From contig NZ_QQTO01000021.1 of NCBI RefSeq assembly GCF_003351345.1, positions 1 to 64,000 on the forward strand: 64,000 nucleotides of DNA, in the 5' to 3' direction. A model generated the notes under the pieces. That model had not been told where the DNA came from and did not search any database. It worked only from the letters and a program-made list of their open reading frames with translations. A program made the position numbers and the translations under genes. Shown one piece after another: positions 1-8,541 of this stretch (position 1 is its first letter; the number at the start of each line of letters is the position of its first letter). This DNA is from Allobosea caraganae. GTDB lineage: Bacteria > Pseudomonadota > Alphaproteobacteria > Rhizobiales > Beijerinckiaceae.

Positions 1-46
1 GCGCCATCCGCTCCCAGGCCGCGTCGTTCAGAACAAGGCGATCCAT
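1..46 (-). CDS. IS5-family transposase, N-terminal fragment (cut by window edge)
   Basis: The first 15 codons of a gene reading off the left edge are present, giving MDRLVLNDAAWERMA. This resembles the N-terminus of IS5-type DDE transposases, which typically open with an (F/L)-L-(T/S/N)-D-x-x-W pattern. The remainder lies outside the window, so integrity cannot be judged. It points towards the window edge and sits just downstream of purK, which suggests an insertion behind that operon. Confidence is limited by the short visible length. Confidence 0.55.
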   Translation of the reverse strand, partial: MDRLVLNDAAWERMA

Positions 47-52
47 CACACC

Positions 53-79
53 CAAGACTGCCTCCCAAAAGCAGTCTTG
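53..79. repeat. 9-bp inverted repeat upstream of the transposase
   Basis: Perfect inverted repeat CAAGACTGC (53-61) and GCAGTCTTG (71-79) separated by 9 bases, immediately upstream of the transposase start. It may be part of the element's terminal region or a hairpin limiting transposase expression. The outer end of the element could not be placed. Confidence 0.5.
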
Positions 80-126
80 AATCACAACCCCCGGAAAATG
101 GGAATCCTAAGAGTCCACACCACCTA

Positions 127-172
127 GAGCATGCCGAAAAGTGGGCACCGGTTTTCGGACGACATCATGCTC
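127..172. repeat. Dispersed palindromic repeat, family A copy 1
   Basis: Palindrome with outer arms GAGCATG / CATGCTC and inner arms CCGAAAA / TTTTCGG around a GTGGGCACCGG-like core. Related copies occur at 30157-30204, 32515-32563 and 45887-45935, all between genes. The type is common between genes of Hyphomicrobiales genomes (general knowledge); function unknown. Confidence 0.7.
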
Positions 173-245
173 TCACTCTTTGATGAGAGGCGGATTCAGA
201 TTTCAGATGGGATCGCTTGGCGATTCCATCCGAAATCATCCGGCT

Positions 246-1337
246 CTAGCGCTTCACCCGGGTGACATGGCCCATCTTGCGGCCGGGACGGGCGTCGCGC
301 TTGCCGTAGAGATGCAGATGCGCGCCGGGCTCGGCCAGCAGCTCGCGCCAGCGCAGGGCGGCATCGCCGATCAGGTTCTCCATCTCGACCGTGCCGCGCC
401 GTGCCGTGGAGCCGAGCGGGAAGCCGCAGACGGCCCGGACATGCTGGTGGAACTGCGAGGTCTCGGCGCCCTCGCTGGTCCAATGCCCGGAATTATGGAC
501 GCGCGGGGCGATCTCGTTGACGATCACGCGCTCCGAGGCGCCCTCGCCGACGACGAACATCTCGACGGCGAAGACGCCGATATAGCCGAGCGCCTCGCCG
601 ATCCTGCGGGCGGCCTCGATCGCCATCCCGCCGGCATCGGCTCCCAGCTGCGCGGGGATGCGGGTGAAGGCGAGGATATGGTCGCGGTGCTCGTTCTCGC
701 AGACGTCGAAGGCGGCGAAGGAGCCGTCAGTGCCGCGGGCGGCCACGACCGAGACCTCGCGCGTGAAGGCGACATAGCCCTCCAGGATCGCCGGGAAATG
801 GCCGATGACCTCGTAGGCCTCGGCAAGGTCGCTCTCCGCCGCGATCTTGACCTGGCCCTTGCCGTCATAGCCGAAGCGCCGCGTCTTCAGGATGCTGGGC
901 CGGCCGAGTGTGTCGACGGCGCGCGCTAGATCGGCAAGCGAATCGACCTGGGCGAACGGCGCGACTGCGAGCCCGAGGCCGGCGACGAAGCTCTTCTCGC
1001 TCAGGCGGTCCTGCGTGACCGCGAGCGCGCGGGCGCCGGGATGGAGCGGGGTGCGCGCGGCCAAAAAGGCCGCGGTCGCGGCGGGGACGTTCTCGAACTC
1101 GTAGGTCACGACGTCGACCGCGTCGGCGAAGCGGGCGAGCGCCGCCTCGTCCTCGTAGTCGCCGACGGTGTGCCGCGCCGCGACGTCGAAGGCCGGGCTG
1201 TCGGCCTCGGGCGCGAAGACATGGGCGCGGATGCCGAGATCGGCCGCAGCAAGGGCGATCATGCGGGCGAGCTGGCCGCCGCCGAGGATGCCGAGCATGG
1301 CGCCGGGCGCCAGGCCGGTCGGATCAGGCGTGCTCAT
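246..1337 (-). CDS. purK: 5-(carboxyamino)imidazole ribonucleotide synthase PurK
   Basis: ATP-grasp enzyme that uses ATP and bicarbonate to convert aminoimidazole ribonucleotide to N5-CAIR in purine biosynthesis. The 363-residue protein has the N-terminal dinucleotide-like GILGGGQLARM motif (residues ~15-25), the VTYEFENVP segment typical of PurK, an ATP-grasp central region containing FGYDGKGQ, and the C-terminal NEIAPRVHNSGHWT motif. Length matches the family. It lies downstream of purE on the same strand, the usual purE-purK order. The start is the last of three near-identical ATGA junctions (see 1331-1374); the chosen ATG is the only one in frame. Confidence 0.95.
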   Translation of the reverse strand: MSTPDPTGLAPGAMLGILGGGQLARMIALAAADLGIRAHVFAPEADSPAFDVAARHTVGDYEDEAALARFADAVDVVTYEFENVPAATAAFLAARTPLHPGARALAVTQDRLSEKSFVAGLGLAVAPFAQVDSLADLARAVDTLGRPSILKTRRFGYDGKGQVKIAAESDLAEAYEVIGHFPAILEGYVAFTREVSVVAARGTDGSFAAFDVCENEHRDHILAFTRIPAQLGADAGGMAIEAARRIGEALGYIGVFAVEMFVVGEGASERVIVNEIAPRVHNSGHWTSEGAETSQFHQHVRAVCGFPLGSTARRGTVEMENLIGDAALRWRELLAEPGAHLHLYGKRDARPGRKMGHVTRVKR

Positions 1338-1364
1338 GCGTCGGTGCTCATGCGTCGTTGCTGC

Positions 1365-1374
<10 letters not shown>
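1331..1374 (-). repeat. Three tandem copies of the purE/purK stop-start junction
   Basis: TGCTCATGCGTCG (plus strand) occurs three times, at 1331-1343, 1345-1357 and 1362-1374. On the coding strand each copy reads GACGCATGAGC and carries an overlapping ATG and TGA. The first ATGA met by ribosomes ends purE. It also begins a 6-codon ORF (MSSNDA) that ends at the next ATGA, which begins a 5-codon ORF (MSTDA) that ends at the third, where purK starts. Seen directly; function is inference. Confidence 0.75.
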
Positions 1375-1877
<503 letters not shown>

Positions 1878-1914
1878 GAAACACTCGCTTCCGGCGAGAA
1901 CAGGGAAGCGCGCG

Positions 1915-1944
1915 ATCTAGACCGGCCGGTGCGTCCTAGGCAAG
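1915..1944 (-). promoter_or_regulatory. Putative purEK promoter
   Basis: On the minus strand CTTGCC (1944-1939) and TCTAGAT (1921-1915) are separated by 17 bases, close to the housekeeping consensus used in alphaproteobacteria, and lie about 40 bp upstream of the purE ATG. No purine-responsive operator or riboswitch was recognised. Confidence 0.45.
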
Positions 1945-1986
1945 CGGCGAATCACGGCCTTTGCCCGAACTTCGTGCAAAGGCGGC

Positions 1987-2205
1987 TCACGCGATGATGT
2001 CGGGCGTCAGCGCGTCCTCGATCTGCGAGATGCGGTCCTTGAGGTAGAGCTTGCGCTTCTTCAGGCGCTGCACCTGGATCTGGTTGACCGCGCCCATGCG
2101 CTCGAGAGCGTCGATGGCGCTGTCGAGGTCGCGGTGTTCTTCGCGCAGCCGTGCGAGCTCGGCCGTGAAGGCCTCGATCTCCTCAGCGCCCAATTCGAAT
2201 CGCAT
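1987..2205 (-). CDS. DUF465 (YdcH-like) coiled-coil protein
   Basis: A 72-residue, almost wholly helical, charged protein. The C-terminal LKKRKLYLKDRISQIED segment matches the DUF465 family of small coiled-coil proteins, which are abundant in alphaproteobacteria and of unknown function. There is no signal peptide or membrane segment, so it should be cytosolic. A second DUF465 gene lies divergently at 2437-2625; the two share the L-K-(K/R)-K-(K/R)-L-x-L-K core and may be paralogues. Family assignment is by sequence pattern only. Confidence 0.8.
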   Translation of the reverse strand: MRFELGAEEIEAFTAELARLREEHRDLDSAIDALERMGAVNQIQVQRLKKRKLYLKDRISQIEDALTPDIIA

Positions 2206-2436
2206 GAAGCCGTCTCATCATCGCCGCGATCGGGCGCGACTATGCTCAGACGCGAGCGGCGCGGCAAGTGCGCGACGCGATTGCCCGGAAGCGGGCGACC
2301 CGTCGCATTCGCGTCGCCAGCGTAAGGAGTCGCTCAGGATCACAGAATCTCATGGTGCGGTGCACGACTGCCCCAGAGACTTGAAGCCGGCTCTATGCCA
2401 GACTTGGCCCGTCAACTGCTCATCAGGAGGATCCAG

Positions 2437-2625
2437 ATGTCGCTGCAGACCCATCTCGCAGAGCTCGAACGCAAGCACCGCCAGCTCGAGGAAGCCATCT
2501 CGCAGGCCGCGGCGCGCCCGTCCTCGGACACGCTGGACGTCGTCGAACTCAAGCGAAAGAAGCTGCTGCTGAAGGAAGAGATCGAGCGCGTCAAGCTGAC
2601 GATCCCGAAGCCGACCCTGCATTGA
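2437..2625 (+). CDS. DUF465 (YdcH-like) coiled-coil protein
   Basis: A 62-residue helical protein with the DUF465 core VVELKRKKLLLKEEIERVK near its C-terminus. The ATG at 2437 is chosen over an upstream in-frame start at 2395 because AGGAGG ends seven bases before it and family members normally begin close to this point. It is divergent from the DUF465 gene at 1987-2205 and is followed by a strong terminator at 2670-2700, so it is probably a single-gene transcript. Function unknown. Confidence 0.85.
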   Translation: MSLQTHLAELERKHRQLEEAISQAAARPSSDTLDVVELKRKKLLLKEEIERVKLTIPKPTLH

Positions 2626-2669
2626 GTTGCGTGGCGGGGAGGCCCGCCGAATAGCGGAATTCCGACAAG

Positions 2670-2700
2670 GCCGGTCCCTCACGGGGCCGGCTTTTGTTTT
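2670..2700 (+). terminator. Rho-independent terminator after the DUF465 gene
   Basis: Stem GCCGGTCCC / GGGGCCGGC (one G-T pair) with a TCAC loop, followed by CTTTTGTTTT. A strong intrinsic terminator 45 bases after the DUF465 stop codon. Confidence 0.85.
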
Positions 2701-2941
2701 GGCCAGTCGTTGCGAGCGCAGCAACTCGCCGTCTCGCGCAGTTCGTTTCCAGCCCTTGTCCGCCTCTCCGCCGACCGCTGGAGATCATCCATTCGGATGA
2801 TGACGCGACGAGCCGGCGCGGCGAGACTGAGGCGGCTTGATCGACGGTGCGATCCGGCAGAGCATGCGGTGTTTGGCGTTGCCCGCGACACGGCACATTC
2901 TTGTCGCGCTATCCTCCCCGCCCATGAAGAGGGACAGGCCG
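2701..2941. other. Intergenic stretch without recognised features
   Basis: About 240 bases between the DUF465 terminator and the next gene. It presumably carries the promoter of that gene, but no convincing -35/-10 pair, repeat or RNA was recognised. Confidence 0.4.
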
Positions 2942-3247
2942 ATGCGCAGACTTGCCGCCCTATGCTGCCTGGTCCTCCTGTCGGCTTCGGCCTCGGCTGC
3001 CGACGAATTGTCGGCGCGCATTTGCCCTATCCTTGAGAAGGCCGCCAAGGAAGGGAAGGGCAAGGATAGCGTCATGGCGCAGTACGGCCTGCTCATGGCG
3101 GTCGGCGGCGCCTACGACTTCAAGCCGGAGCCATTGAAGGCGGTGCTTGCCAATGTCGACGCCGCAACCACCGCCGCCTGCCCCGAAGCCCGTGCCGCAG
3201 TCCTGAAGCTGGTCGCGAGGGAGACGCTCGCCCAGGCGTTGCGATAG
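2942..3247 (+). CDS. Small secreted hypothetical protein
   Basis: A 101-residue protein with a clear Sec signal peptide (RR, then a hydrophobic LAALCCLVLLSASASA stretch, predicted cleavage before ADEL). The mature part is ~80 residues with two Cys residues (in ARICPIL and TAACPEA) that could form a periplasmic disulfide. The ATG at 2942 is chosen because AGAGGGA ends seven bases before it; ATG 2924 is also in frame. Mature sequence is mostly helical, with no recognised family. It is convergent with the acyl-CoA synthetase gene. Confidence 0.65.
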   Translation: MRRLAALCCLVLLSASASAADELSARICPILEKAAKEGKGKDSVMAQYGLLMAVGGAYDFKPEPLKAVLANVDAATTAACPEARAAVLKLVARETLAQALR

Positions 3248-3311
3248 CCGAGGGCGGCCCTTTCTGCGCTTTATGGGGACGAGGATTTGCTCAGTTCACC
3301 TCGCCCCCCGC

Positions 3312-4940
3312 TCACAACCCTCGCGCCGTCTCCCGCAGCCTGAACTTCTGGATCTTCCCCGTCGAGGTTTTCGGGATCTCCGCGAACACCACCGTCCGCG
3401 GGCACTTGAACGCCGCGAGGTGCTCGCGGCACCAGGCGATGATCTCGGCCTCGGTCGCGCTCCGGCCGGGCTTGAACTCGATGAAGGCGCAGGGCGTCTC
3501 GCCCCATTTCTCGTCGGGCTTGGCCACTACGGCAGCTGCCTGCACGGCCGGGTGCTTGTAGAGCGCGTCCTCGACCTCGATGGACGAGATGTTCTCGCCG
3601 CCGGAGATGATGATGTCCTTGGAGCGGTCCTTGAGCTGGACGTAGCCGTCGGCATAGCGCACGCCGAGGTCGCCGGAATGGAACCAGCCGCCGGCGAAGG
3701 CGGCCTGCGTCGCCTTCGGGTTCTTGAGATAGCCCTTCATCACGACATTGCCGCGGAACATCACCTCGCCCATGGTCTCGCCATCGCGCGGCACCGGCTG
3801 CATCGTCTCGGGGTCGAGCACGTCGAGCGCCTCCAGCGCAGGGTAGCGCACGCCCTGGCGCGCCTTCAGCGCCGCCTGCTCGGGCCCCGACAGCGCATCC
3901 CAGTCGCGCTGCCAGTCGTTGACGACGGAGGGGCCGTAGGTCTCGGTCAACCCGTAGAGATGCACGACCTCGAAGCCGGCCTGCTTCATCGCCGCGAGAA
4001 TCGCCTCGGGCGGCGGCGCCGCGGCTGTGAAGAAGGAGACCGTCTGCGAGAAATGCCGGCGCTCCTCCTCCGGCGCATGGACCAGTGTCGACATCACGAT
4101 CGGCGCGCCGCAGAGATGGGTGACGCCATGGTCGGCAAGCGCGTCGAACATCGCCTTGGCCCGGACCTGGCGCAGGCAGACATGGGTGCCGGCGAGGATG
4201 GAGATCGACCAGGGGAAGCACCAGCCGTTGCAGTGGAACATCGGCAGGGTCCAGAGATAGACCGGGTGCTTGGCCATGCCGCAGGTGACGACGTTGGAGG
4301 TCGCGAGCAGGCTGGCGCCGCGATGATGGTAGACCACGCCCTTGGGATCGCCGGTGGTGCCGGAGGTGTAGTTCAGGGTGATCGCGTCCCACTCGTCCGC
4401 TGGCATCGCCCAGGCGTAGTCCTGGTCGCCGGTGACGAGGAAATCCTCGTATTCGATCGAACCCAGGCGCTCGCCCGGCCCGTCATAGACCGGGTCGTCA
4501 TAGTCGATGACCAACGGCTTGACCTTGCACAGCGCCAGCGCCGCCTTGACCGTCTTCGAGAACTCGCGATCGGCGATCAGCACCTTGGCCTCGCCATGGT
4601 CGAGCGAGAAGGCGATGATCGCGGCGTCGAGCCGCGTGTTCAGCGTGTTGAGCACGCCGCCGGTCATCGGCACGCCGTAATGGCATTCGAGCATCGCCGG
4701 CGTGTTCGGCAGCAGGGCCGCGACCGTGTCGCCGCGGCTGATGCCGTGCTTCGCCAGCGCCGAGGCAAGGCGGCGCGAGCGGGCGTAGAACTCGGCATAG
4801 GTCCGGCGCAGCGGGCCGTGGATGATCGCGGTATGGTCCGGGAAGACGGCGGCGGCGCGCTCGAGGAAGGTCAGCGGCGTCAGCGGCTGGAAATTCGCCG
4901 GGTTGCGGTCGAGGTCGATATCGTATGCCGTGCTCGTCAT
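3312..4940 (-). CDS. AMP-dependent acyl-CoA synthetase (medium/long-chain type)
   Basis: 542-residue adenylate-forming enzyme expected to activate a carboxylic acid with ATP and CoA. Motifs: phosphate-binding loop YTSGTTGDPKG (191-201), YGLTETYGP (A5), the WFHSGDLG aspartate motif (A7) and the C-terminal STGKIQK with the catalytic Lys529. The opening with PLTFLERAAAVFPDHTAI resembles the clade of fatty-acyl/DMSP-type ligases (FadK/DmdB-like), but the acid cannot be read from sequence. It stands alone on the minus strand, with no beta-oxidation genes adjacent. Confidence 0.85.
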   Translation of the reverse strand: MTSTAYDIDLDRNPANFQPLTPLTFLERAAAVFPDHTAIIHGPLRRTYAEFYARSRRLASALAKHGISRGDTVAALLPNTPAMLECHYGVPMTGGVLNTLNTRLDAAIIAFSLDHGEAKVLIADREFSKTVKAALALCKVKPLVIDYDDPVYDGPGERLGSIEYEDFLVTGDQDYAWAMPADEWDAITLNYTSGTTGDPKGVVYHHRGASLLATSNVVTCGMAKHPVYLWTLPMFHCNGWCFPWSISILAGTHVCLRQVRAKAMFDALADHGVTHLCGAPIVMSTLVHAPEEERRHFSQTVSFFTAAAPPPEAILAAMKQAGFEVVHLYGLTETYGPSVVNDWQRDWDALSGPEQAALKARQGVRYPALEALDVLDPETMQPVPRDGETMGEVMFRGNVVMKGYLKNPKATQAAFAGGWFHSGDLGVRYADGYVQLKDRSKDIIISGGENISSIEVEDALYKHPAVQAAAVVAKPDEKWGETPCAFIEFKPGRSATEAEIIAWCREHLAAFKCPRTVVFAEIPKTSTGKIQKFRLRETARGL

Positions 4941-5035
4941 CAGGGGCCCATCCCGGTTGTCCCCGCAGGATTAGCCGCTCGCGGGCAAAGGTGTAATCCA
5001 TCCCTTTTTCCGATGAGGCGCAATGCGGCGCAGCA

Positions 5036-5800
5036 TCAGGAGAACAGGTGCAGGCCGGTAAAGCCGTCGAAAACCAGCTTGAGGCCGACCAGGATCAAGA
5101 GCCAGTAGATGATCGTGTAGAAGCGCTCGGCCGGCACGCGCCGCACCAGCCAGACGCCGGCGAGTGTCGCCAGGATCGCAAGCGGGAAGAGCGCGGCCGA
5201 GGCCATCAGGTTCTCATGGGTGAACTGGCCGAGCGCGAGATAGGGCCCGACCTTCATCAGGTTGATCAGCGCGAAGAAGATCGCGCCGGTGCCGACGAAG
5301 GCCGGCGGCGAGAGCCGTTGCGGCATGACGTAGATCTGGAAGGGCGGCCCGCCGGCATGGGCGATCATGCTGGTGAAGCCGCAGACCGCGCCCCAGAACG
5401 TGCCGGGCAGGAGTTCGGCCTTCGTCACCAGTTGCTGCGCCTTGCCGTCCGCGAAGAGCCGGCGCGCGGCGAAAGCGACCGAGATGATGCCGACGGAGAG
5501 CCCGACTGCGGCATCCGAGACCCGGGAGGCCAGCAGATAGCCCGCGAGCACGCCGAGCAGCGCTCCCGGCAGCATCATCGCGAGGTTGCGCCTGTCGAAT
5601 TCGCGGCGATAGGCCCAGACGCTGACGATGTCCTGCACGATCAGGATCGGCAGCATGATCGCGGCCGCCCGCACCGGCGAGAGCACCAGCGCCATCAGCG
5701 GCAGCGAGAGCAGGCCGAGGCCGGAGAAGCCGCCTTTGGCTAAGCCCACCAGAATGACGGCGGGCACCATGGCGGCGAGATAGGCGGGGTCGAAGATCAT
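5036..5800 (-). CDS. TauE/SafE family membrane transporter (sulfite exporter family)
   Basis: 254-residue polytopic membrane protein with about eight hydrophobic segments. GLAKGGFSGLGLLSLPLMAL near the N-terminus and the internal repeat AHAGGPPFQIYVMP are TauE/SafE signatures. Family members export sulfite, sulfoacetate or other organic anions; the substrate here is unknown. The start at 5800 (MIFDPAYL) is preferred over an upstream in-frame start at 5926, whose 42 extra residues look non-membrane and unrelated to the family. Divergent from prpE. Only distantly similar to the second TauE at 39256-40035. Confidence 0.85.
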   Translation of the reverse strand: MIFDPAYLAAMVPAVILVGLAKGGFSGLGLLSLPLMALVLSPVRAAAIMLPILIVQDIVSVWAYRREFDRRNLAMMLPGALLGVLAGYLLASRVSDAAVGLSVGIISVAFAARRLFADGKAQQLVTKAELLPGTFWGAVCGFTSMIAHAGGPPFQIYVMPQRLSPPAFVGTGAIFFALINLMKVGPYLALGQFTHENLMASAALFPLAILATLAGVWLVRRVPAERFYTIIYWLLILVGLKLVFDGFTGLHLFS

Positions 5801-5972
5801 GGCCGGGTACGGGATTCCGGCCTGAGAGGCCGCAAGAGGGCTGGCGAAAGTCTGACGCGCATGCGCTTGCGCCCGCAGGGGAGAGTGCGCACGATCCGCC
5901 CAAAATCGCCCCGCCGGAACCGGCATGCCGCTAGGGGTTTAGGTCAGAATCCGGCGGAGAGGAACGCGTCCC

Positions 5973-7889
5973 ATGAATGCCCCGCATGCAAGCCGCTATC
6001 ATGAGGTTTACGCGCGCTGGCAGAGCGACCCCGCCGGGTTCTGGGCCGAGGCCGCCGAGGCGATCGAATGGATCAAGCCGCCGCAGCAAATTTTCGATGC
6101 GGACGCGGGGGTCTACGGCCGCTGGTTCCCCGACGCGACCTGCAACACCTGCTTCAACGCGCTCGACCGCCACGTGCGCGACGGACGCGGCGCGCAGCCG
6201 GCGCTGATCTATGACAGCCCGGTCACCGGCGCCAAGGCGAGCTACAGCTATGCCGAGATGCTCGACGAGGTCGCGACGCTCGCCGCCGTGCTGCAGGATT
6301 TCGGCGTCGGCAAGGGCGACCGCGTCATCATCTACATGCCGATGATCCCCGAGGCGGTCTTCGCCATGCTCGCCTGCGCGCGGCTGGGGGCGGTGCATTC
6401 GGTCGTGTTCGGCGGCTTCGCGGCCAAGGAACTGGCGACCCGCATCGACGATGCCGCGCCGAAGCTGATCCTGACCGCGACCTGCGGCATCGAGCCGACG
6501 CGGGTGGTCGAGTACAAGCCGTTGCTCGACGGCGCGCTGGCGCTGGCCACGCACAAGCCCGATACCTGCCTCGTGTTGCAGCGGCCGCAGGCCGACGCCT
6601 CGATGCATGTCAGCCGCGACAAGAACTGGCGCTCGCTCGTCGCTGCCGCCAAGACTGCCGGGCGCAAGGCGGGTTGCGTCGAGGTCGCCGCCACCGACCC
6701 GCTCTACATCCTCTACACCTCCGGCACGACCGGGCGGCCGAAGGGCGTGGTGCGCGACAATGGCGGCCATCTCGTCGCGCTCAAATGGACGATGGAGAAC
6801 CTCTATGGCGTGAAGCCGGGCGAGGTCTTCTTCACGGCTTCCGATGTCGGCTGGGTCGTCGGCCATAGCTACATCGTCTATGCGCCGCTGCTGCATGGCG
6901 CGACCTCGGTGCTCTACGAGGGCAAGCCGGTCGGCACGCCCGATCCCGGCGCGTTCTGGCGGGTGATCGCCGAGCACAAGGTCGTGGCGCTGTTCACCGC
7001 GCCGACCGCCTTCCGCGCCATCCGCAAGGAAGACCCGCAGGCGAGGCATCTTGCCGGGCACGACCTCTCGCAGTTCCGCGCGCTCTTCCTCGCCGGCGAG
7101 CGGGCCGATCCCGACACGCTGAAATGGGCCGAGGAGGTCTTGAGGGTGCCGGTCATCGACCATTGGTGGCAGACCGAGACCGGCTCCTGCATCGTCGGCA
7201 ACCCGCTCGGCCTCGGCCTGCTGCCGGTCAAGCACGGTTCGCCGACCGTGCCGATGCCGGGCTACGCGGTCGAATGCCTGAATGAGGCCGGCAAGCCGGT
7301 TCCGCCGGGTACGATGGGCGCGATCGTGATCAAGCTGCCCTTGCCGCCCGCCTGCCTGCCGACGCTGTGGCAGGACGACCAACGCTTCCGCGAGGCCTAC
7401 CTCACGGCTTTCCCTGGCTACTACAACAGCTCGGATGCCGGCTATATCGATGCGGACGGCTACGTCTTCATCATGGGCCGCACCGACGACATCATCAACG
7501 TCGCCGGCCACCGGCTCTCGACCGGCGGCATGGAGGAGGTGCTGGCCTCGCACCCGGCCGTGGCCGAATGCGCCGTGGTCGGCATCAGGGACGCGCTCAA
7601 GGGCGAGCAGCCCTGCGGCTTCGTCGTGCTCAAGGCGGGCGTGAGCGAGGGCCCGGAGCAGATCGAGCGCGAACTCGTCGCGCTGGTGCGCGAGCGGATC
7701 GGCCCGGTCGCCGCCTTCAAGCTGGCTTTGACGGTGAACCGCCTGCCAAAAACCCGCTCCGGCAAGATCCTGCGCGCCACGATGAAGAAGATCGCCGATG
7801 GTGAGGATTACGCCATGCCGGCGACGATCGATGATCCGGCAGTGCTGGACGAGATCGGCGCGGCGCTAAAGGGCAGGGGGATCGGGTAG
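5973..7889 (+). CDS. prpE: Propionate--CoA ligase PrpE
   Basis: 638-residue acyl-CoA synthetase of the acetyl/propionyl-CoA synthetase clade. It opens with the PrpE-type YHEVYARWQSDPAGFWAEAA segment and continues with the acetyl-CoA-synthetase N-terminal domain. Motifs: YTSGTTGRPKG (248-258), HWWQTETG (A5), SSDAGYID and the C-terminal RSGKILR with Lys598, the likely acetylation-regulated catalytic lysine. It makes propionyl-CoA from propionate, feeding the methylcitrate or methylmalonyl-CoA route; neither pathway's genes are in the window. GGAGAGGAA precedes the ATG. Confidence 0.92.
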   Translation: MNAPHASRYHEVYARWQSDPAGFWAEAAEAIEWIKPPQQIFDADAGVYGRWFPDATCNTCFNALDRHVRDGRGAQPALIYDSPVTGAKASYSYAEMLDEVATLAAVLQDFGVGKGDRVIIYMPMIPEAVFAMLACARLGAVHSVVFGGFAAKELATRIDDAAPKLILTATCGIEPTRVVEYKPLLDGALALATHKPDTCLVLQRPQADASMHVSRDKNWRSLVAAAKTAGRKAGCVEVAATDPLYILYTSGTTGRPKGVVRDNGGHLVALKWTMENLYGVKPGEVFFTASDVGWVVGHSYIVYAPLLHGATSVLYEGKPVGTPDPGAFWRVIAEHKVVALFTAPTAFRAIRKEDPQARHLAGHDLSQFRALFLAGERADPDTLKWAEEVLRVPVIDHWWQTETGSCIVGNPLGLGLLPVKHGSPTVPMPGYAVECLNEAGKPVPPGTMGAIVIKLPLPPACLPTLWQDDQRFREAYLTAFPGYYNSSDAGYIDADGYVFIMGRTDDIINVAGHRLSTGGMEEVLASHPAVAECAVVGIRDALKGEQPCGFVVLKAGVSEGPEQIERELVALVRERIGPVAAFKLALTVNRLPKTRSGKILRATMKKIADGEDYAMPATIDDPAVLDEIGAALKGRGIG

Positions 7890-7922
7890 GTGGTTTACGC
7901 GGCGCGTCGACCTTATGCGTTC

Positions 7923-7951
7923 TTGTGAGGAATTATGAGGATTGCTATAGT
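7923..7951 (+). promoter_or_regulatory. Putative parDE promoter placing the start site at the ATG
   Basis: TTGTGA (7923-7928) and TATAGT (7946-7951) are separated by exactly 17 bases, close to the sigma-70 consensus. The expected transcription start (about 7 bases after the -10) falls on or beside the antitoxin ATG at 7958, implying a leaderless mRNA. No Shine-Dalgarno precedes this ATG at the usual distance. Confidence 0.6.
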
Positions 7952-7957
7952 CGGACC

Positions 7958-8233
7958 ATGAAAACCGACGCCATGCGCCCCCTCACCATCTCGCTCTCGC
8001 CCCAGCAGCACGCCAGGCTGAACAGGGCCGTGGAAAGTGGGGCTTATGCCTCCAACAGCGAGGTCCTGCGCGAGGCTCTGCGCCTTTGGGAGCAGCGCGA
8101 GGAGATCCGCGAGCTGGAGTTGGCGCGGCTGAAGCAGGCCTATGAGGAGGGGCTCGCCAGCGGGCCGCCGGTGGATGGCGACGAGGCGTTCGCTCGCATG
8201 CGCGCCAACATCTTTGGCACGAAGCGTTCCTGA
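7958..8233 (+). CDS. ParD-type ribbon-helix-helix antitoxin
   Basis: 91-residue antitoxin. The N-terminal beta-strand LTISLSPQQHARLNRAVESG followed by YASNSEVLREALRLWEQRE is the classic RHH DNA-binding fold of ParD/CopG antitoxins. The C-terminal part is charged and likely the toxin-binding tail. It is immediately upstream of the ParE toxin gene (6-base gap). The pair probably autoregulates through the promoter at 7923-7951. A GTG at 7925 in the same frame lies inside the promoter and is rejected as the start. Confidence 0.88.
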   Translation: MKTDAMRPLTISLSPQQHARLNRAVESGAYASNSEVLREALRLWEQREEIRELELARLKQAYEEGLASGPPVDGDEAFARMRANIFGTKRS

Positions 8234-8239
8234 CCATTC

Positions 8240-8536
8240 ATGGGCTTTCGCATTCTGCCTCAGGCGATGAGCGATATCGAGGCGATTACGGCCTGGATCA
8301 AGGCCGACAATCCGGTTGCGGCGCAACGCTGGTTCGACGATCTCTACCGGCGCTTCGACAGGCTGGGCGACATGCCCGGCATGGGCGTTCTCCGCGCTGA
8401 TATAAGCGAGAGGGTCAGGCTCTTCCCGATCGGTAGCTATGTCGTCCTCTATCATGAAGAAACTCATGGAGTGGACATCGTGCGGGTCTCGCACGGTAAA
8501 CGCGACCCAGAGACCTGGCTGGATAAGCTCGGATAG
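8240..8536 (+). CDS. ParE/RelE-superfamily toxin
   Basis: 98-residue toxin of the RelE/ParE superfamily. It shows the helical hairpin with MSDIEAITAWIKADNPVAAQRW, the YRRFDRLGDMPGMGVLRAD segment and the C-terminal strand pattern YVVLYHEETHGVDIVRVSHGKRD. ParE members poison DNA gyrase; RelE members cleave mRNA. The adjacent ParD-like antitoxin favours ParE. It ends only five bases from the convergent MBL-hydrolase gene, so the two transcripts probably overlap. Confidence 0.88.
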   Translation: MGFRILPQAMSDIEAITAWIKADNPVAAQRWFDDLYRRFDRLGDMPGMGVLRADISERVRLFPIGSYVVLYHEETHGVDIVRVSHGKRDPETWLDKLG

Positions 8537-8541
8537 AGCCC

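Noticed and set aside
3273..5108. A 611-codon open frame antisense to the acyl-CoA synthetase
   Set aside because: Low-complexity composition and no motifs; the minus-strand enzyme is unambiguous.
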